DNA of 38,006 bases from Proteus vulgaris (GTDB lineage Bacteria > Pseudomonadota > Gammaproteobacteria > Enterobacterales > Enterobacteriaceae): assembly GCF_016239305.1 (NCBI RefSeq), contig NZ_JAEHOQ010000030.1, positions 1-38,006 of the forward strand, given 5' to 3'. Made by a program: the position numbers and the translations under genes. Below the pieces are notes generated by a model. That model was not told where the DNA came from. It did not search any database and saw only the letters and a list, made by a program, of their open reading frames with translations. This document shows, piece by piece, positions 29,088 to 38,006 of the stretch. Position 1 is the first letter of the stretch. Each line of letters opens with the position of its first letter.

Positions 29088-30809
29088 TTATACTGACGGA
29101 TCACGATAAGTAAATCGCTTAGTTTGAGAATAAGCGTAAACATCTTCAATATACCCTTCTTTAATTCTTTGTTGTTGTTGTTGCCAATATTCTGGTGATA
29201 AAAGATCACGATGTTGAGCCTCAAAATAACGACAAACTTGCTTATCACTGCATAAAAAATAACGAAACTCTTCAGGAAAAACATCATTAAGCGCAACGCT
29301 ATACCAAGGCTCACTGGCTAATTCGTCTTCAGGATAGCGGGCTGGCGGGATTGCCCGAAAATTCATATCTGTCATATAACTAATTTCATCATAATCATAG
29401 AAAATAACACGATGATGGCGAGTCACACCAAAGTTTTTAAATAACATGTCACCAGGGAAGATGTTCGCAGCGATAAGTTCTTTTAATGCTTGTCCGTAAT
29501 CTTCGACGACAGTCTTGAGTTGATTATCATCGCATTGCGCCATATAAATATTGAGTGGCGTCATTCTGCGTTCCATATAAAGATGGCGGATCAGTAGCTT
29601 ATCGCCTAGATCTTCCAATTTATTTGGGATCTCTTGTTCAAAGATCGTCATTAATTCAGGACTAATTCTTTTCTTATCGACGACAAAATTCTCAAACTCT
29701 TGAGTATCCGCCATTCGTCCAACACGATCGTGTTCTTTAACCAATTGATAGCACTCTTTTACACGCTCGGCGGTGATCGTTTTTTGTGGTGCAAATTTAT
29801 CTTTGATCACTTTAAAAACACGATCATACGTCGGTAGCGTAAACACCAACATCACCATACCTTTTACTCCAGGTGCTTCGATAAATTGCTCCGATGAAAA
29901 ATTCATAAAAGCAAGGTATTCGCGGTAGTATTCTGTTTTACCATGCTTTTGGCACCCAATAGACATATAAAGCTCAGCGATAGATTTTCCCGGTAATATA
30001 TCTCTTAGCCATGCAACTAATGCCGCAGGAAATGGTGCATAAACCATAAAATAAGAACGGGCAAAACCAAAGACAATGCTGGCTTCATCTGCGGTTATCA
30101 GACAAGTATCAATCAACAATTGTTGTTCAATATTATGAATAGGTAATAAGAATGGAATATATTGATTCTCAATAACAATTTTACCTATTAGCCAAGCAGC
30201 TTTATTACGATAAAAGAGTTCATTTGCAATATGAAATACCGCATTACGTAACTGCAAAGAAGAAAACTGGGCATTTAGCACATTACAGATTGAATTAATA
30301 TCTCGTTGCTTATTTTGCCACGGCAACCGTAAAGGTAAGCGCGATAAGATGTCTTGCAGTAATGTCGGTAAATCACTTTGAATAACAAACTGCTTTGATA
30401 ACGGTCGAGGTGCTTGTGTAAAGCGATAAGCCGGTTGTGATGAAAAAACAAAAAGATTTCTTTTATTCAATTCACGATGGTGAAACAGACGACAATAAAC
30501 GGAATTAAAAAAGCTTTCTGCAATTTCAAATCGAGGGTAATTGGGGAGTAATAATGTATAGTTTTCTTTTACTTTTTGTAGAAAAAGACTTTCTTTATCA
30601 ATATCATGACGAATACATCTAAGCTGTTCAACCACTAATCCAACATGATTATCATATAAACGGATACGCTCTTTCATCGCTTGTTGAGCACCATGCCAAT
30701 CTGCTTGTTCAAAACGATATTGAGCTCCTGACGTTATCTCAAGGAAACGACCATATTGAGCATCAAAACCCTGTAAAATTGTTTGAGCAATCAAATCTTC
30801 TGGCGTCAT
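29088..30809 (-). CDS. aceK: Isocitrate dehydrogenase kinase/phosphatase AceK
   Basis: Bifunctional enzyme that switches isocitrate dehydrogenase off and on by phosphorylation, directing isocitrate into the glyoxylate bypass. The 573-residue product (E. coli 578) has an N-terminal regulatory half and a kinase-like C-terminal half with the nucleotide loop [15 protein letters not shown] and the catalytic regions [20 protein letters not shown] and FYDYDEI. A GAGG ribosome site lies 7 bp upstream. It is last in the aceB-aceA-aceK operon, 76 bp after aceA. A hairpin with a T-run in that gap probably lowers its expression. Confidence 0.97.
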   Translation of the reverse strand: MTPEDLIAQTILQGFDAQYGRFLEITSGAQYRFEQADWHGAQQAMKERIRLYDNHVGLVVEQLRCIRHDIDKESLFLQKVKENYTLLLPNYPRFEIAESFFNSVYCRLFHHRELNKRNLFVFSSQPAYRFTQAPRPLSKQFVIQSDLPTLLQDILSRLPLRLPWQNKQRDINSICNVLNAQFSSLQLRNAVFHIANELFYRNKAAWLIGKIVIENQYIPFLLPIHNIEQQLLIDTCLITADEASIVFGFARSYFMVYAPFPAALVAWLRDILPGKSIAELYMSIGCQKHGKTEYYREYLAFMNFSSEQFIEAPGVKGMVMLVFTLPTYDRVFKVIKDKFAPQKTITAERVKECYQLVKEHDRVGRMADTQEFENFVVDKKRISPELMTIFEQEIPNKLEDLGDKLLIRHLYMERRMTPLNIYMAQCDDNQLKTVVEDYGQALKELIAANIFPGDMLFKNFGVTRHHRVIFYDYDEISYMTDMNFRAIPPARYPEDELASEPWYSVALNDVFPEEFRYFLCSDKQVCRYFEAQHRDLLSPEYWQQQQQRIKEGYIEDVYAYSQTKRFTYRDPSV

Positions 30810-30828
30810 TCACAACCTCACGAAAAAG

Positions 30829-30845
30829 AGGAGCATCCTGCTCCT
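30829..30845 (-). terminator. Intercistronic hairpin aceA-aceK (probable attenuator)
   Basis: A 7-bp stem AGGAGCA/TGCTCCT with a 3-nt loop followed on the minus strand by CTTTTTCG. It lies about 41 bp after the aceA stop and 20 bp before the aceK start. Its placement fits partial termination or mRNA 3'-end stabilisation. Confidence 0.65.
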
Positions 30846-30885
30846 GAATTATCACCACAAAAATAGATAATAATATTTTTAAACT

Positions 30886-32193
30886 TTAGAATTGCTGCTC
30901 TTCTGTTGAACCCGTTAATGCTGTTACAGAAGACATACCGCCTTGAATAATCGTCGTGACTTTATCAAAATATCCTGTTCCCACTTCTTGTTGATGTGAT
31001 GAGAAGGTATAGCCTTGATTAAGTGCAGCAAATTCTTTTTCTTGTACTTTTTCAACGTAATGCTTCATACCTTCACCTTTAGCGTAGTCATGTGCCAAAT
31101 CAAACATGTTGAACCACATGCTATGAATACCCGCTAAAGTAATAAACTGGAATTTATATCCCATTGCGGAAAGTTCATCTTGGAAATGCGCAATCGTGCG
31201 ATCATCAAGATTCTTTTTCCAATTAAAGGAAGGGGAACAGTTGTAAGCTAGCATTTTTCCAGGATATTTATCGTGAATAGCTTCTGCAAACTTAGCGGCC
31301 ATTTTCAGATCAGGGAGTGATGTTTCACACCACACCAAATCGGCATAAGGCGCATAAGCAAGACCACGACTAATGGCTTGATCGATACCAGCATGGGTAC
31401 AGAAGAAGCCTTCAGGTGTACGTTCGCCTGTTAAGAACGAACTATCATAAGGATCGCAATCTGAAGTTAAGAGATCCGCGGCATCGGCATCTGTTCTTGC
31501 AACTAACAAAGTTGGTACATCAGACACATCAGCAGCTAAACGTGCGGCAACCAGCTTTTGTACAGCTTCTTGAGTCGGAACAAGTACTTTCCCACCCATA
31601 TGACCGCATTTTTTCACAGCTGCTAACTGATCTTCAAAGTGAACTCCCGCAGCCCCTGCTTCAATCATAGCCTTCATTAATTCAAAGGCATTTAATACAC
31701 CACCAAAGCCTGCTTCCGCATCAGCTACAATAGGAAGGAAAAAATCAATATAGTCTTTATGTTGAGGACCAATACCATTAGACCACTGGATTTGATCTGC
31801 TCGTCTAAAGGTATTATTAATACGCTGAACAACATTAGGTACCGAATCAACCGGGTATAAAGACTGATCAGGATACATACTTGCCGCAGTATTAGCATCA
31901 GCAGCAACTTGCCAGCCTGAAAGATAAACCGCTTCTAACCCTGCTTTTGCCTGTTGCAAAGCTTGCCCGCCAGTTAAAGCCCCTAATGCATTCACATAGC
32001 CCTTTTTCGATTTTCCATTTAATGATGACCAAAGCCTTTGAGCGCCACGTCGTGCTAAGGTATGTTCTGGGTTAACCGAACCTCTTAATTTAATGACATC
32101 TTCAGCGCTATAAGGACGAGTAATACCATTCCAGCGAGGTTGTTCCCACTCTTTCTCTAATTGGGCAATTTGCTCTGATCTACTAATAGTCAT
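30886..32193 (-). CDS. aceA: Isocitrate lyase AceA
   Basis: Cleaves isocitrate to succinate and glyoxylate, the first glyoxylate-bypass step. The 435-residue product (E. coli 434) has the active-site loop [13 protein letters not shown] with the catalytic cysteine, the metal-binding region [11 protein letters not shown], and CSPSFNWKK. It is the second gene of the operon, 69 bp after aceB, with aceK downstream. It is under the predicted IclR-type operator in front of aceB. Confidence 0.98.
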   Translation of the reverse strand: MTISRSEQIAQLEKEWEQPRWNGITRPYSAEDVIKLRGSVNPEHTLARRGAQRLWSSLNGKSKKGYVNALGALTGGQALQQAKAGLEAVYLSGWQVAADANTAASMYPDQSLYPVDSVPNVVQRINNTFRRADQIQWSNGIGPQHKDYIDFFLPIVADAEAGFGGVLNAFELMKAMIEAGAAGVHFEDQLAAVKKCGHMGGKVLVPTQEAVQKLVAARLAADVSDVPTLLVARTDADAADLLTSDCDPYDSSFLTGERTPEGFFCTHAGIDQAISRGLAYAPYADLVWCETSLPDLKMAAKFAEAIHDKYPGKMLAYNCSPSFNWKKNLDDRTIAHFQDELSAMGYKFQFITLAGIHSMWFNMFDLAHDYAKGEGMKHYVEKVQEKEFAALNQGYTFSSHQQEVGTGYFDKVTTIIQGGMSSVTALTGSTEEQQF

Positions 32194-32262
32194 AAAAACA
32201 GCTCCTATAAATACGGTAGTGATGATGTTTGCAGTTTATAAATACGTTTTGACGTATCTTTT

Positions 32263-33855
32263 TTAATTTAAAAGTTGATAACCTGGTAAAGTCAGAAAAT
32301 CGACTAATTCATCTTGGGTTGTAATGTTATCCATCAAAGAGGCTGCTTCTTTAAAACGTCCCTCTTCAAAACGTGTATCACCGACTTCTTGGCGTATCAC
32401 TTCAAGCTCTTCTTTCAACATGTTACGAAAGAGATTTTTAGTCACAATTTGCCCATCAGACAGCGTTTTTTGGTGACGGATCCATTGCCAAATAGAAGTA
32501 CGAGATATTTCTGCCGTTGCAGCATCTTCCATTAATCCATAGATAGGCACGCAACCATTACCAGAAATCCATGCTTCAATATATTGCACAGCAACACGAA
32601 TATTAGCTCTCATCCCTTTTTCAGTTCTTTCGCCCGCGCAAGGTGCTAATAACATTTCTGCCGTTATTCTTTCATTACGTTGTACATCTAGTTGATTTGA
32701 ACGAGAGCCCAACACAGCATCAAAAGCCGCTAATACGGTTTCAGCAAGCCCAGGATGGGCAATCCAAGTACCATCATGTCCATTTGTTGCTTCAAGCTCT
32801 TTATCATCAAATACTTTTTTCAAAATAACGCCGTTTTGCTCCGGATCTCGACTTGGAATAAATGCCGACATTCCTCCCATCGCAAAAGCACCACGCTTAT
32901 GGCAAGTTTGAACAAGTAAACGAGAATAAGCACTCAAGAAAGGCTGAGTCATTGTGATGCCTTGTCTATCTGGTAATACACGGTCAGGGTAATTTTTTAA
33001 TGTTTTGATATAGCTAAAAATATAATCCCAACGACCACAGTTAAGCCCGACAATATGTTCTTTCATATGAAAGAGAATTTCTTCCATTTGAAAAACAGCC
33101 GGTAAGGTTTCAATCAATACAGTGGCTTTAATCGTACCTGTTGCTAAACCAAAGCGTTTTTCTGTGAAGTGAAAAACATCGCTCCACCATTTGGCCTCTT
33201 GCCATGTTTGCAATTTAGGAATGTAGAAATATGGCCCACTTCCTTTTTCTAACAGCGCCTTGTGGTTATGATAAAAATACAATGCAAAATCAAATAATCC
33301 CCCAGAAATAGGCTCTCCCTGCCATAACACATGTTTTTCAGGAAGATGTAATCCTCTAACTCTTGCAATCAATACGGCAGGTGACGCTTTGAGTTGATAG
33401 CATTTACCCTGCTCATTGGTATAAGAAATGGTACCTTTGACGGCATCGCGCAAATTGACTTGCCCATCAATCACTTTATCCCATGTAGGTGCTAAGGAGT
33501 CTTCAAAGTCCGCCATAAAGACTTTTACATTGGCATTTAATGCATTGATAACCATTTTGCGATCAACAGGCCCCGTTATTTCAACACGACGGTCTTGTAG
33601 ATCTTTAGGTATTGAATTGATTTTCCATTCTGAATTTATAATGGAATATGATTCCGAAATAAAATCAGGGAGCATTCCATTATCAACTTTATTTTTCCAC
33701 TGTTCCCTTTCTGCTAATAAGATATTCCTTCTCTCTGAAAAATGATTAACCAAATCAGTTAAAAATAATTTAACATCATGATTTATTACCTCTTTTTCAT
33801 ATTCACCAAAAGATTGCGTAAAATTTAATTCTTCTGTTATTAACGATTGTGACAT
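32263..33855 (-). CDS. aceB: Malate synthase A AceB
   Basis: Condenses glyoxylate with acetyl-CoA to malate, the second bypass step. The 530-residue product (E. coli 533) is the A-type enzyme. It has RVRGLHLPEKHV with the catalytic arginine, the signature EHIVGLNCGRWDYIFSYIK, and the C-terminal MEDAATAEISRTSIWQW with the acidic catalytic residue. An AGGGGA ribosome site lies 8 bp before the ATG. It is first in the operon. Upstream sequence resembles the E. coli aceB operator for IclR. Confidence 0.98.
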   Translation of the reverse strand: MSQSLITEELNFTQSFGEYEKEVINHDVKLFLTDLVNHFSERRNILLAEREQWKNKVDNGMLPDFISESYSIINSEWKINSIPKDLQDRRVEITGPVDRKMVINALNANVKVFMADFEDSLAPTWDKVIDGQVNLRDAVKGTISYTNEQGKCYQLKASPAVLIARVRGLHLPEKHVLWQGEPISGGLFDFALYFYHNHKALLEKGSGPYFYIPKLQTWQEAKWWSDVFHFTEKRFGLATGTIKATVLIETLPAVFQMEEILFHMKEHIVGLNCGRWDYIFSYIKTLKNYPDRVLPDRQGITMTQPFLSAYSRLLVQTCHKRGAFAMGGMSAFIPSRDPEQNGVILKKVFDDKELEATNGHDGTWIAHPGLAETVLAAFDAVLGSRSNQLDVQRNERITAEMLLAPCAGERTEKGMRANIRVAVQYIEAWISGNGCVPIYGLMEDAATAEISRTSIWQWIRHQKTLSDGQIVTKNLFRNMLKEELEVIRQEVGDTRFEEGRFKEAASLMDNITTQDELVDFLTLPGYQLLN

Positions 33856-33910
33856 TCTACATTCCCCTAAAATCGTTTACACACCTGATTAAGACTAATG
33901 CAGTTTTCAC

Positions 33911-33938
33911 AAAAATCAAAAATGAATTCCATTTTTAT
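33911..33938 (-). promoter_or_regulatory. IclR-type operator / promoter region of aceB
   Basis: On the minus strand the region reads AAAATGGAATTC followed by ATTTTTGATTTT and, further on, TAGTCTTA. This resembles the E. coli aceB promoter as I remember it (AAAATGGAAATTG, TTTTTGATTTTG, TAGTCTTAG). It lies 56-83 bp upstream of the aceB start. Confidence 0.7.
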
Positions 33939-34126
33939 TTAATTAATTTTTAACAATGTGATTACAATAGTGTTTTTTTATTGTACAAAACTGAAAATTT
34001 CAAAAAATAATTCGAGGGATCTTGAAGAGCTCGCTAACGAAAGGAAAAAAGGAATATTCATGCTTGATGATTTTACCTATATAGCTTTTTCTTATATGAA
34101 TATTCTTCATACACAACATGAAGGCC
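33939..34126. other. Remainder of the aceB/metA divergent region
   Basis: AT-rich spacer. It contains a TGAAAATTTCA palindrome at 33992-34002 and a 30-codon frame (34060-34152) with an AAAGGAA upstream that overlaps the metA promoter. I do not annotate a gene here. Confidence 0.5.
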
Positions 34127-34155
34127 TCGACATTCAAAAGGTTATTCGCTAAATT
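34127..34155 (+). promoter_or_regulatory. Predicted metA sigma-70 promoter
   Basis: TCGACA (34127-34132) and TAAATT (34150-34155) are 17 bp apart. They match the -35 consensus at 5 of 6 and the -10 at 4 of 6. The predicted start point, about 34161-34163, falls inside the first met box. Confidence 0.55.
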
Positions 34156-34156
34156 T

Positions 34157-34180
34157 AGGCTTCTAGATGTCTAGATGTTT
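34157..34180 (+). promoter_or_regulatory. Three tandem met boxes (MetJ operator) of metA
   Basis: AGGCTTCT, AGATGTCT and AGATGTTT are three contiguous 8-bp units matching the met box AGACGTCT at 6, 7 and 6 positions. Tandem 8-bp spacing is the MetJ mode of binding. The array lies just downstream of the predicted -10 and just upstream of the metA ribosome site (AGAGG, 34184-34188). Confidence 0.82.
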
Positions 34181-34196
34181 TTTAGAGGTTATTGAA

Positions 34197-35126
34197 ATGC
34201 CAATTAGAGTACCCGATGAGCTACCCGCAGTGGGTTGTTTACAAAAAGAGAATGTCTTTGTCATGACATCCAGTAGAGCGAGTATTCAAGATATTCGCCC
34301 TTTAAAAGTACTTATCCTTAATTTAATGCCAAAGAAAATAGAAACAGAAAACCAATTTCTGCGGTTACTTTCTAATAGCCCTCTGCAAATTGATATTCAA
34401 TTATTACGTATTGATTCTCGTATACCTAAAAATACCCCTGTAGAGCATCTCGATACTTTCTATTGCGATTTTGACCAAATTAAAGAACAAAATTTTGATG
34501 GTCTTATTGTTACAGGGGCACCACTAGGGTTAGTCGAATTTGAAGATGTGGCTTATTGGGATGAAATAAAGGAAGTTATTACATGGGCTAAAGAACACGT
34601 CACTTCAACACTTTTTATTTGCTGGGCAGCTCAAGCTGGGCTAAATATTTTATATGGATTACCAAAATATACGCTAGAACAAAAAATTTCAGGGGTATAC
34701 CGTCATAGCACTTGCTCACCTCTTTCATTGTTAACTCGCGGATTTGATGAAACTTTTTTTGCACCTCATTCTCGTTATGCAGGATTTCCTATCGATTTTA
34801 TTCAACATAATACTGATTTAGAGATCCTTGCAACTTCAGAAGAAGCAGGCGCTTATTTATTTGCATCAAAAGATAAAAGAGTCGTCTTTGCAACTGGGCA
34901 CCCAGAATACGATCCTAATACACTCGCAGATGAATATCATCGTGATGTTAAAGCAGGGCTAGATCCTCAATTACCAGAAAACTATTTTCCTAATAATGAT
35001 CCGAGTAAAAAACCTATCGCTTCTTGGCGTAGTCATGGGCATTTATTATTTGCAAACTGGCTGAATTACTATGTTTATCAGATAACACCGTTCGATCTCG
35101 CTCAAATGAATCCAACATTAGATTAA
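34197..35126 (+). CDS. metA: Homoserine O-succinyltransferase MetA
   Basis: Acylates homoserine, the first committed step of methionine synthesis. The product has 309 residues, equal to E. coli MetA. The catalytic cysteine is Cys142 (FICWAAQAG) and the His235/Glu237 pair is in GHPEYDP. I start at [12 protein letters not shown] with AGAGG 8 bp upstream; an in-frame ATG 30 bp earlier lies within the MetJ operator. MetJ repression is indicated by the tandem met boxes, and a bidirectional terminator follows. Enterics use succinyl-CoA here; some relatives with this fold use acetyl-CoA, which I cannot settle from sequence alone. Confidence 0.97.
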   Translation: MPIRVPDELPAVGCLQKENVFVMTSSRASIQDIRPLKVLILNLMPKKIETENQFLRLLSNSPLQIDIQLLRIDSRIPKNTPVEHLDTFYCDFDQIKEQNFDGLIVTGAPLGLVEFEDVAYWDEIKEVITWAKEHVTSTLFICWAAQAGLNILYGLPKYTLEQKISGVYRHSTCSPLSLLTRGFDETFFAPHSRYAGFPIDFIQHNTDLEILATSEEAGAYLFASKDKRVVFATGHPEYDPNTLADEYHRDVKAGLDPQLPENYFPNNDPSKKPIASWRSHGHLLFANWLNYYVYQITPFDLAQMNPTLD

Positions 35127-35129
35127 AGA

Positions 35130-35156
35130 AAAACCCCAAGATCAATTTGGGGTTTT
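35130..35156. terminator. metA/gldA bidirectional terminator
   Basis: A 10-bp stem AAAACCCCAA/TTGGGGTTTT (arms 35130-35139 and 35147-35156), with T-runs provided by the stem ends on both strands, between convergent genes. Confidence 0.9.
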
Positions 35157-35182
35157 AAGATAATCATTTGCCAAGCTAAAAA

Positions 35183-36286
35183 TTATTTATAGCGATGAGC
35201 CAATGCATTAGCAGCGATCATTGCATTATAAACATCGTCTTCAGTGACTTTCATTGGCATATTACCCATGGTATCACCTTCAGCACAGGCAATTTTCGCC
35301 ACAGTACGCCATTCGCTTTCAATGAATTCTTTCATACCCATATCTTCAAGAGTCAGTGGTAATTCTGCTGCTTTAATAATACGGATCACTTCATCAATTT
35401 CTTCTTGTGGTGCATTTTCTAACACTAATTGTGTTAATAAACCAAAGACAACTTTTTCACCATGTTGAACCCGATGTAAAGACTCAACCGCAGACATACC
35501 ATTGTTGACTGCATGAGCAGCTGCTAAACCGCCGGCTTCGGCACCAACACCACTAAGATAAATCGTTGCTTCAATAGTTTGTTCTAATGCTGGAGTGGTT
35601 ATTTTATGACGGATAGCATCCATTGCTTTATCAATGTTTTCACTTAACATTTCAAAGCATAATTGCGCTAAACCAAGGCCTGTACGTGATGGACGTTGAT
35701 TGACTAAGTTTAAACCGTCTGCTTGATAGCAAGCACGTGCTTCAAAGTAAGTCGCGAGGGCATCACCTACACCCGCTGAGAAAAAGCGTTGTGGTGCAGA
35801 GGCAATAATTGCAGTGTCAGCAATCACAACATCAGGGTTTTGTGGTAAAAATAAATATTTATCAAACTCACCATTTTCTTTATATAACACAGAAAGTGCA
35901 GTACAAGGTGCGTCAGTAGAGGCAATTGTAGGGAATAAAATAACAGGAATATGTTGATAATAAGCAACCGCTTTAGACACGTCTAATGTCTTGCCACCCC
36001 CAATACCAATAATAACGTTCGCTTTATTCTCAACCGCAATTTGACCAAGGCGATTAACTTCAGCTTCAGTACATTCGTAATTAAATTTTTCAACAATCGC
36101 TCCAATCTTATTTTCTTTAAGAGAAGGAAGCGCTTCTTTAGTTACTTTTTCTAAGAAAAATTCATCACTAATAATAAAAGCATTATCACCAAAATCTTTA
36201 ACGTATTTACCAACGGAAGCAATAAGTTGGCTACCAATAAAGAATTTTTTTGGGGAGGTTACAGAACGAGGTAATATAGACGACAT
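35183..36286 (-). CDS. gldA: Glycerol dehydrogenase GldA
   Basis: NAD-dependent, zinc-dependent oxidation of glycerol to dihydroxyacetone; it also acts on related diols and may help handle methylglyoxal products. The 367-residue product equals E. coli GldA in length. The NAD-binding region GIGGGKTLDVSKA is at 94-106, and the metal ligands by alignment are Asp175, His258 and His275. It is a single-gene unit, convergent with metA and divergent from queH. No dihydroxyacetone kinase genes lie next to it. Confidence 0.95.
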   Translation of the reverse strand: MSSILPRSVTSPKKFFIGSQLIASVGKYVKDFGDNAFIISDEFFLEKVTKEALPSLKENKIGAIVEKFNYECTEAEVNRLGQIAVENKANVIIGIGGGKTLDVSKAVAYYQHIPVILFPTIASTDAPCTALSVLYKENGEFDKYLFLPQNPDVVIADTAIIASAPQRFFSAGVGDALATYFEARACYQADGLNLVNQRPSRTGLGLAQLCFEMLSENIDKAMDAIRHKITTPALEQTIEATIYLSGVGAEAGGLAAAHAVNNGMSAVESLHRVQHGEKVVFGLLTQLVLENAPQEEIDEVIRIIKAAELPLTLEDMGMKEFIESEWRTVAKIACAEGDTMGNMPMKVTEDDVYNAMIAANALAHRYK

Positions 36287-36538
36287 AACTAAATTCCTTT
36301 ATTTTAGATTTTGCTATAAACAATAGCAGAATTAGTATTTCATCTTACCTCTCATCAGAATATGAATCTAGTAAACTCTCTGATAGATATTACCTTACAT
36401 ATTGATATTGCATTATTTAAATTCATATAAAACAAATAGTTATTTTTAAATAATTTCAAAATAGCAGATTAATTACGTATTTATATCTATAATATAAGCA
36501 TTGTTTTATAACTAAAATAACGTAGTTTAGGATCATCA

Positions 36539-37183
36539 ATGACACTTATACGAGAAAAGCTGACATTACCTGCAAATGCCAATAAACTCTTATTACATTC
36601 TTGTTGTGCCCCTTGTTCTGGTGAAGTCATGGAAGCATTACAAGCTTCAGGCATTGAATATACAATCTTTTTTTATAATCCCAATATTCATCCTCAAAAA
36701 GAGTATTTAATTCGCAAAGAGGAAAATATCCGCTTTGCTAAGAAACATAATATTCCTTTTATAGATGCCGATTACGATACTGACAATTGGTTTGAAAGAG
36801 CTAAGGGAATGGAAAAAGAGCCTGAACGAGGTATCCGATGCACTATGTGTTTTGATATGCGTTTTGAAAGGACAGCTCTTTATGCCGCTGAAAATGGTTT
36901 TTCTGTTATTTCAAGTTCACTTGGGATCTCGCGATGGAAAGATATGAAACAGATAAATGGTTGCGGAGAAAGAGCCGTAGCGCCTTACCCAAATATAGTT
37001 TATTGGGATTATAATTGGCGTAAAAAAGGTGGCTCAGCCAGAATGATAGAAATAAGTAAGCGAGAACAATTCTATCAACAAGAATATTGTGGATGTGTTT
37101 ATTCGTTAAGAGATACAAATAAACATCGTAAATCACAAGGTCGAGAACTTATTAAGATTGGTGTTCAATATTATACTGCTTAG
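36539..37183 (+). CDS. queH: Epoxyqueuosine reductase QueH
   Basis: Catalyses the last step of queuosine synthesis, reducing epoxyqueuosine in tRNA to queuosine. The 214-residue product belongs to the DUF208/QueH family. The cysteine set is HSCCAPC (Cys22, 23, 26), IRCTMCF (Cys101, 104) and EYCGCVYS (Cys184, 186), which supply the iron-sulfur and redox sites in characterised QueH. It is unrelated to the cobalamin-dependent QueG used by E. coli. No other queuosine gene is adjacent. A hairpin follows at 37205-37224. Confidence 0.93.
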   Translation: MTLIREKLTLPANANKLLLHSCCAPCSGEVMEALQASGIEYTIFFYNPNIHPQKEYLIRKEENIRFAKKHNIPFIDADYDTDNWFERAKGMEKEPERGIRCTMCFDMRFERTALYAAENGFSVISSSLGISRWKDMKQINGCGERAVAPYPNIVYWDYNWRKKGGSARMIEISKREQFYQQEYCGCVYSLRDTNKHRKSQGRELIKIGVQYYTA

Positions 37184-37204
37184 ATCTATTTTCCTTTTCT
37201 TCTA

Positions 37205-37224
37205 GGCATCACAAACGTGATGCC
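37205..37224 (+). terminator. Hairpin after queH
   Basis: A perfect 8-bp stem GGCATCAC/GTGATGCC with an AAAC loop, 21 bp past the queH stop. No T-run follows on the plus strand, so it is at best a weak terminator. Confidence 0.5.
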
Positions 37225-37316
37225 ATAAAAAGAACAACACAATAAATCGTTATTTGATATACAGGCATGTTATATTCACGCTATAACAATATATTATTTT
37301 ATTAAGGTGATTTCTT

Positions 37317-37853
37317 GTGGAAGACGCTGTCATTCTCGTAGATAAAAATGATAATGAGCTAGGAACAATGCCAAAGCTTGAAGCTCATATTGTAGGCGCC
37401 TTACATAGAGCCTTTTCATTATTTATTTTTAATTCAAATCAGCACTTACTTATTCAGCAACGCGCAATATCTAAATATCATTCTGGTGGTTTATGGGCAA
37501 ATACATGTTGTAGTCACCCACTTCCAAATGAATTACTGTCAGATGCTATTCATCGTCGTTTAGATGAAGAATTAGGTATGAAATGTGATATGCAATCTAT
37601 TGGAACCATTCTGTATAACGAAAAAGTGACAGATGATCTGATAGAGCATGAATTTGATCATTTATTTCTGGGATTTAGTGATGAATTACCGCATAGCAAT
37701 CCCGATGAAGTGATGAGTTATCGTTGGATCGCTCTTGATTCTCTTTATCAAGATATTGAGGAGAATGCACAAAATTACAGTGTTTGGTTTCGTTATATAT
37801 TAAATAGAATGGGAATTGAACAATTTTCTCGTTGGAGCCAAGGCATTATTTAG
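37317..37853 (+). CDS. idi: Isopentenyl-diphosphate delta-isomerase Idi (type 1)
   Basis: Interconverts IPP and DMAPP, the isoprenoid building blocks that feed the ubiquinone tail made by UbiA. The 178-residue product (E. coli 182) is a Nudix-fold enzyme with catalytic Cys65 (NTCCSHP), metal ligands around His24, His30 and His67, and Glu110/Glu112 in IEHEFDHLF. The start is GTG 37317, with AAGGTG 7 bp upstream; the next in-frame ATG would remove conserved N-terminal residues. Bacteria using the DXP pathway can live without it, so it balances rather than enables synthesis. Confidence 0.95.
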   Translation: MEDAVILVDKNDNELGTMPKLEAHIVGALHRAFSLFIFNSNQHLLIQQRAISKYHSGGLWANTCCSHPLPNELLSDAIHRRLDEELGMKCDMQSIGTILYNEKVTDDLIEHEFDHLFLGFSDELPHSNPDEVMSYRWIALDSLYQDIEENAQNYSVWFRYILNRMGIEQFSRWSQGII

Positions 37854-37979
37854 CAATTATCTTATTAACGATCTAAATAAAATAAGCGAAATATATTTTT
37901 AATCTTTGTTCTATATAGCCACTATTAAATTCAATGAATTAGCGACTAACATATAAGTTATAAAAACACCTAAACGCAA

Positions 37980-38006
37980 AAAAGCCAACCCATTGGGTTG
38001 GCTTTT
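37980..38006. terminator. Terminator at the right edge
   Basis: A 12-bp perfect stem AAAAGCCAACCC/GGGTTGGCTTTT (arms 37980-37991 and 37995-38006, 3-nt loop). The window ends within its T-run. It may serve idi, 127 bp upstream, and a convergent gene beyond the window. Confidence 0.85.

Noticed and set aside
33992-34002. TGAAAATTTCA palindrome as a MetR site for metA
   Set aside because: The half-sites are 3 bp apart; the MetR consensus needs 5.
33958-34152. Small open frame before metA, including a 30-codon version from ATG 34060 with AAAGGAA upstream
   Set aside because: It overlaps the predicted metA promoter, encodes no methionine run as a leader peptide might, and has no recognisable similarity. 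It could still be tested by ribosome profiling.
34161-34177. Repeated TCTAGA sequences as a cloning or mobile-element scar
   Set aside because: They are explained by the tandem 8-bp met boxes.

Overview
The window is a stretch of enterobacterial chromosome. Protein sequences and local gene order point to Morganellaceae, most likely Proteus. The proteins read as close relatives of the E. coli counterparts (UvrA, SSB, Zur, LexA, PlsB, Pgi, LysC, MetH, AceBAK, MetA, GldA), the DNA is AT-rich throughout, and several blocks keep E. coli order (uvrA/ssb divergent, lexA-dgkA/plsB/ubiA-ubiC, pgi/lysC, metH/iclR, aceBAK) but are joined differently. No tRNA, rRNA, CRISPR array, insertion sequence or integrase was seen.

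Layout. (1) 1-3470: cysteine-catabolism operon cyuP-cyuA on the minus strand. (2) 3471-7150: uvrA and ssb, divergent around one LexA box. (3) 7150-10250: an accessory island of very AT-rich DNA holding a broken gene, a RecQ-like helicase joined to a ComF-type phosphoribosyltransferase (PRTase), and an intact accessory dprA that overlaps it by 4 bp. (4) 10250-14670: zur, lexA with two LexA boxes, dgkA and plsB. (5) 14714-16106: ubiC-ubiA, the start of ubiquinone synthesis. (6) 16331-19622: pgi and lysC, divergent. (7) 19764-21227: two convergent unknown genes, one a very AT-rich lysine-rich coiled-coil orphan. (8) 21361-30809: metH and iclR divergent, then edd-eda (Entner-Doudoroff) inserted between iclR and aceK. 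(9) 29088-33855: aceB-aceA-aceK glyoxylate operon on the minus strand. (10) 34197-37853: metA, gldA, queH and idi.

Regulatory sites can be read directly: LexA boxes at uvrA/ssb and lexA, two abutting GntR-type operators and a possible CRP site before edd, an IclR-type operator before aceB that resembles the E. coli one, and three tandem met boxes (MetJ) on the predicted metA start point. The carbon genes form a small regulon neighbourhood: gluconate/Entner-Doudoroff next to glyoxylate bypass and its repressor. metH and metA, the last and first committed steps of methionine synthesis, flank it.

The most promising unusual system is the RecQ-PRTase/DprA cassette at 7.7-10.0 kb. It puts a helicase, a ComF-like PRTase and DprA, three types of protein also found in natural competence, into one coupled unit. 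In this strain the first gene has lost its middle and is out of frame, so only DprA is intact.
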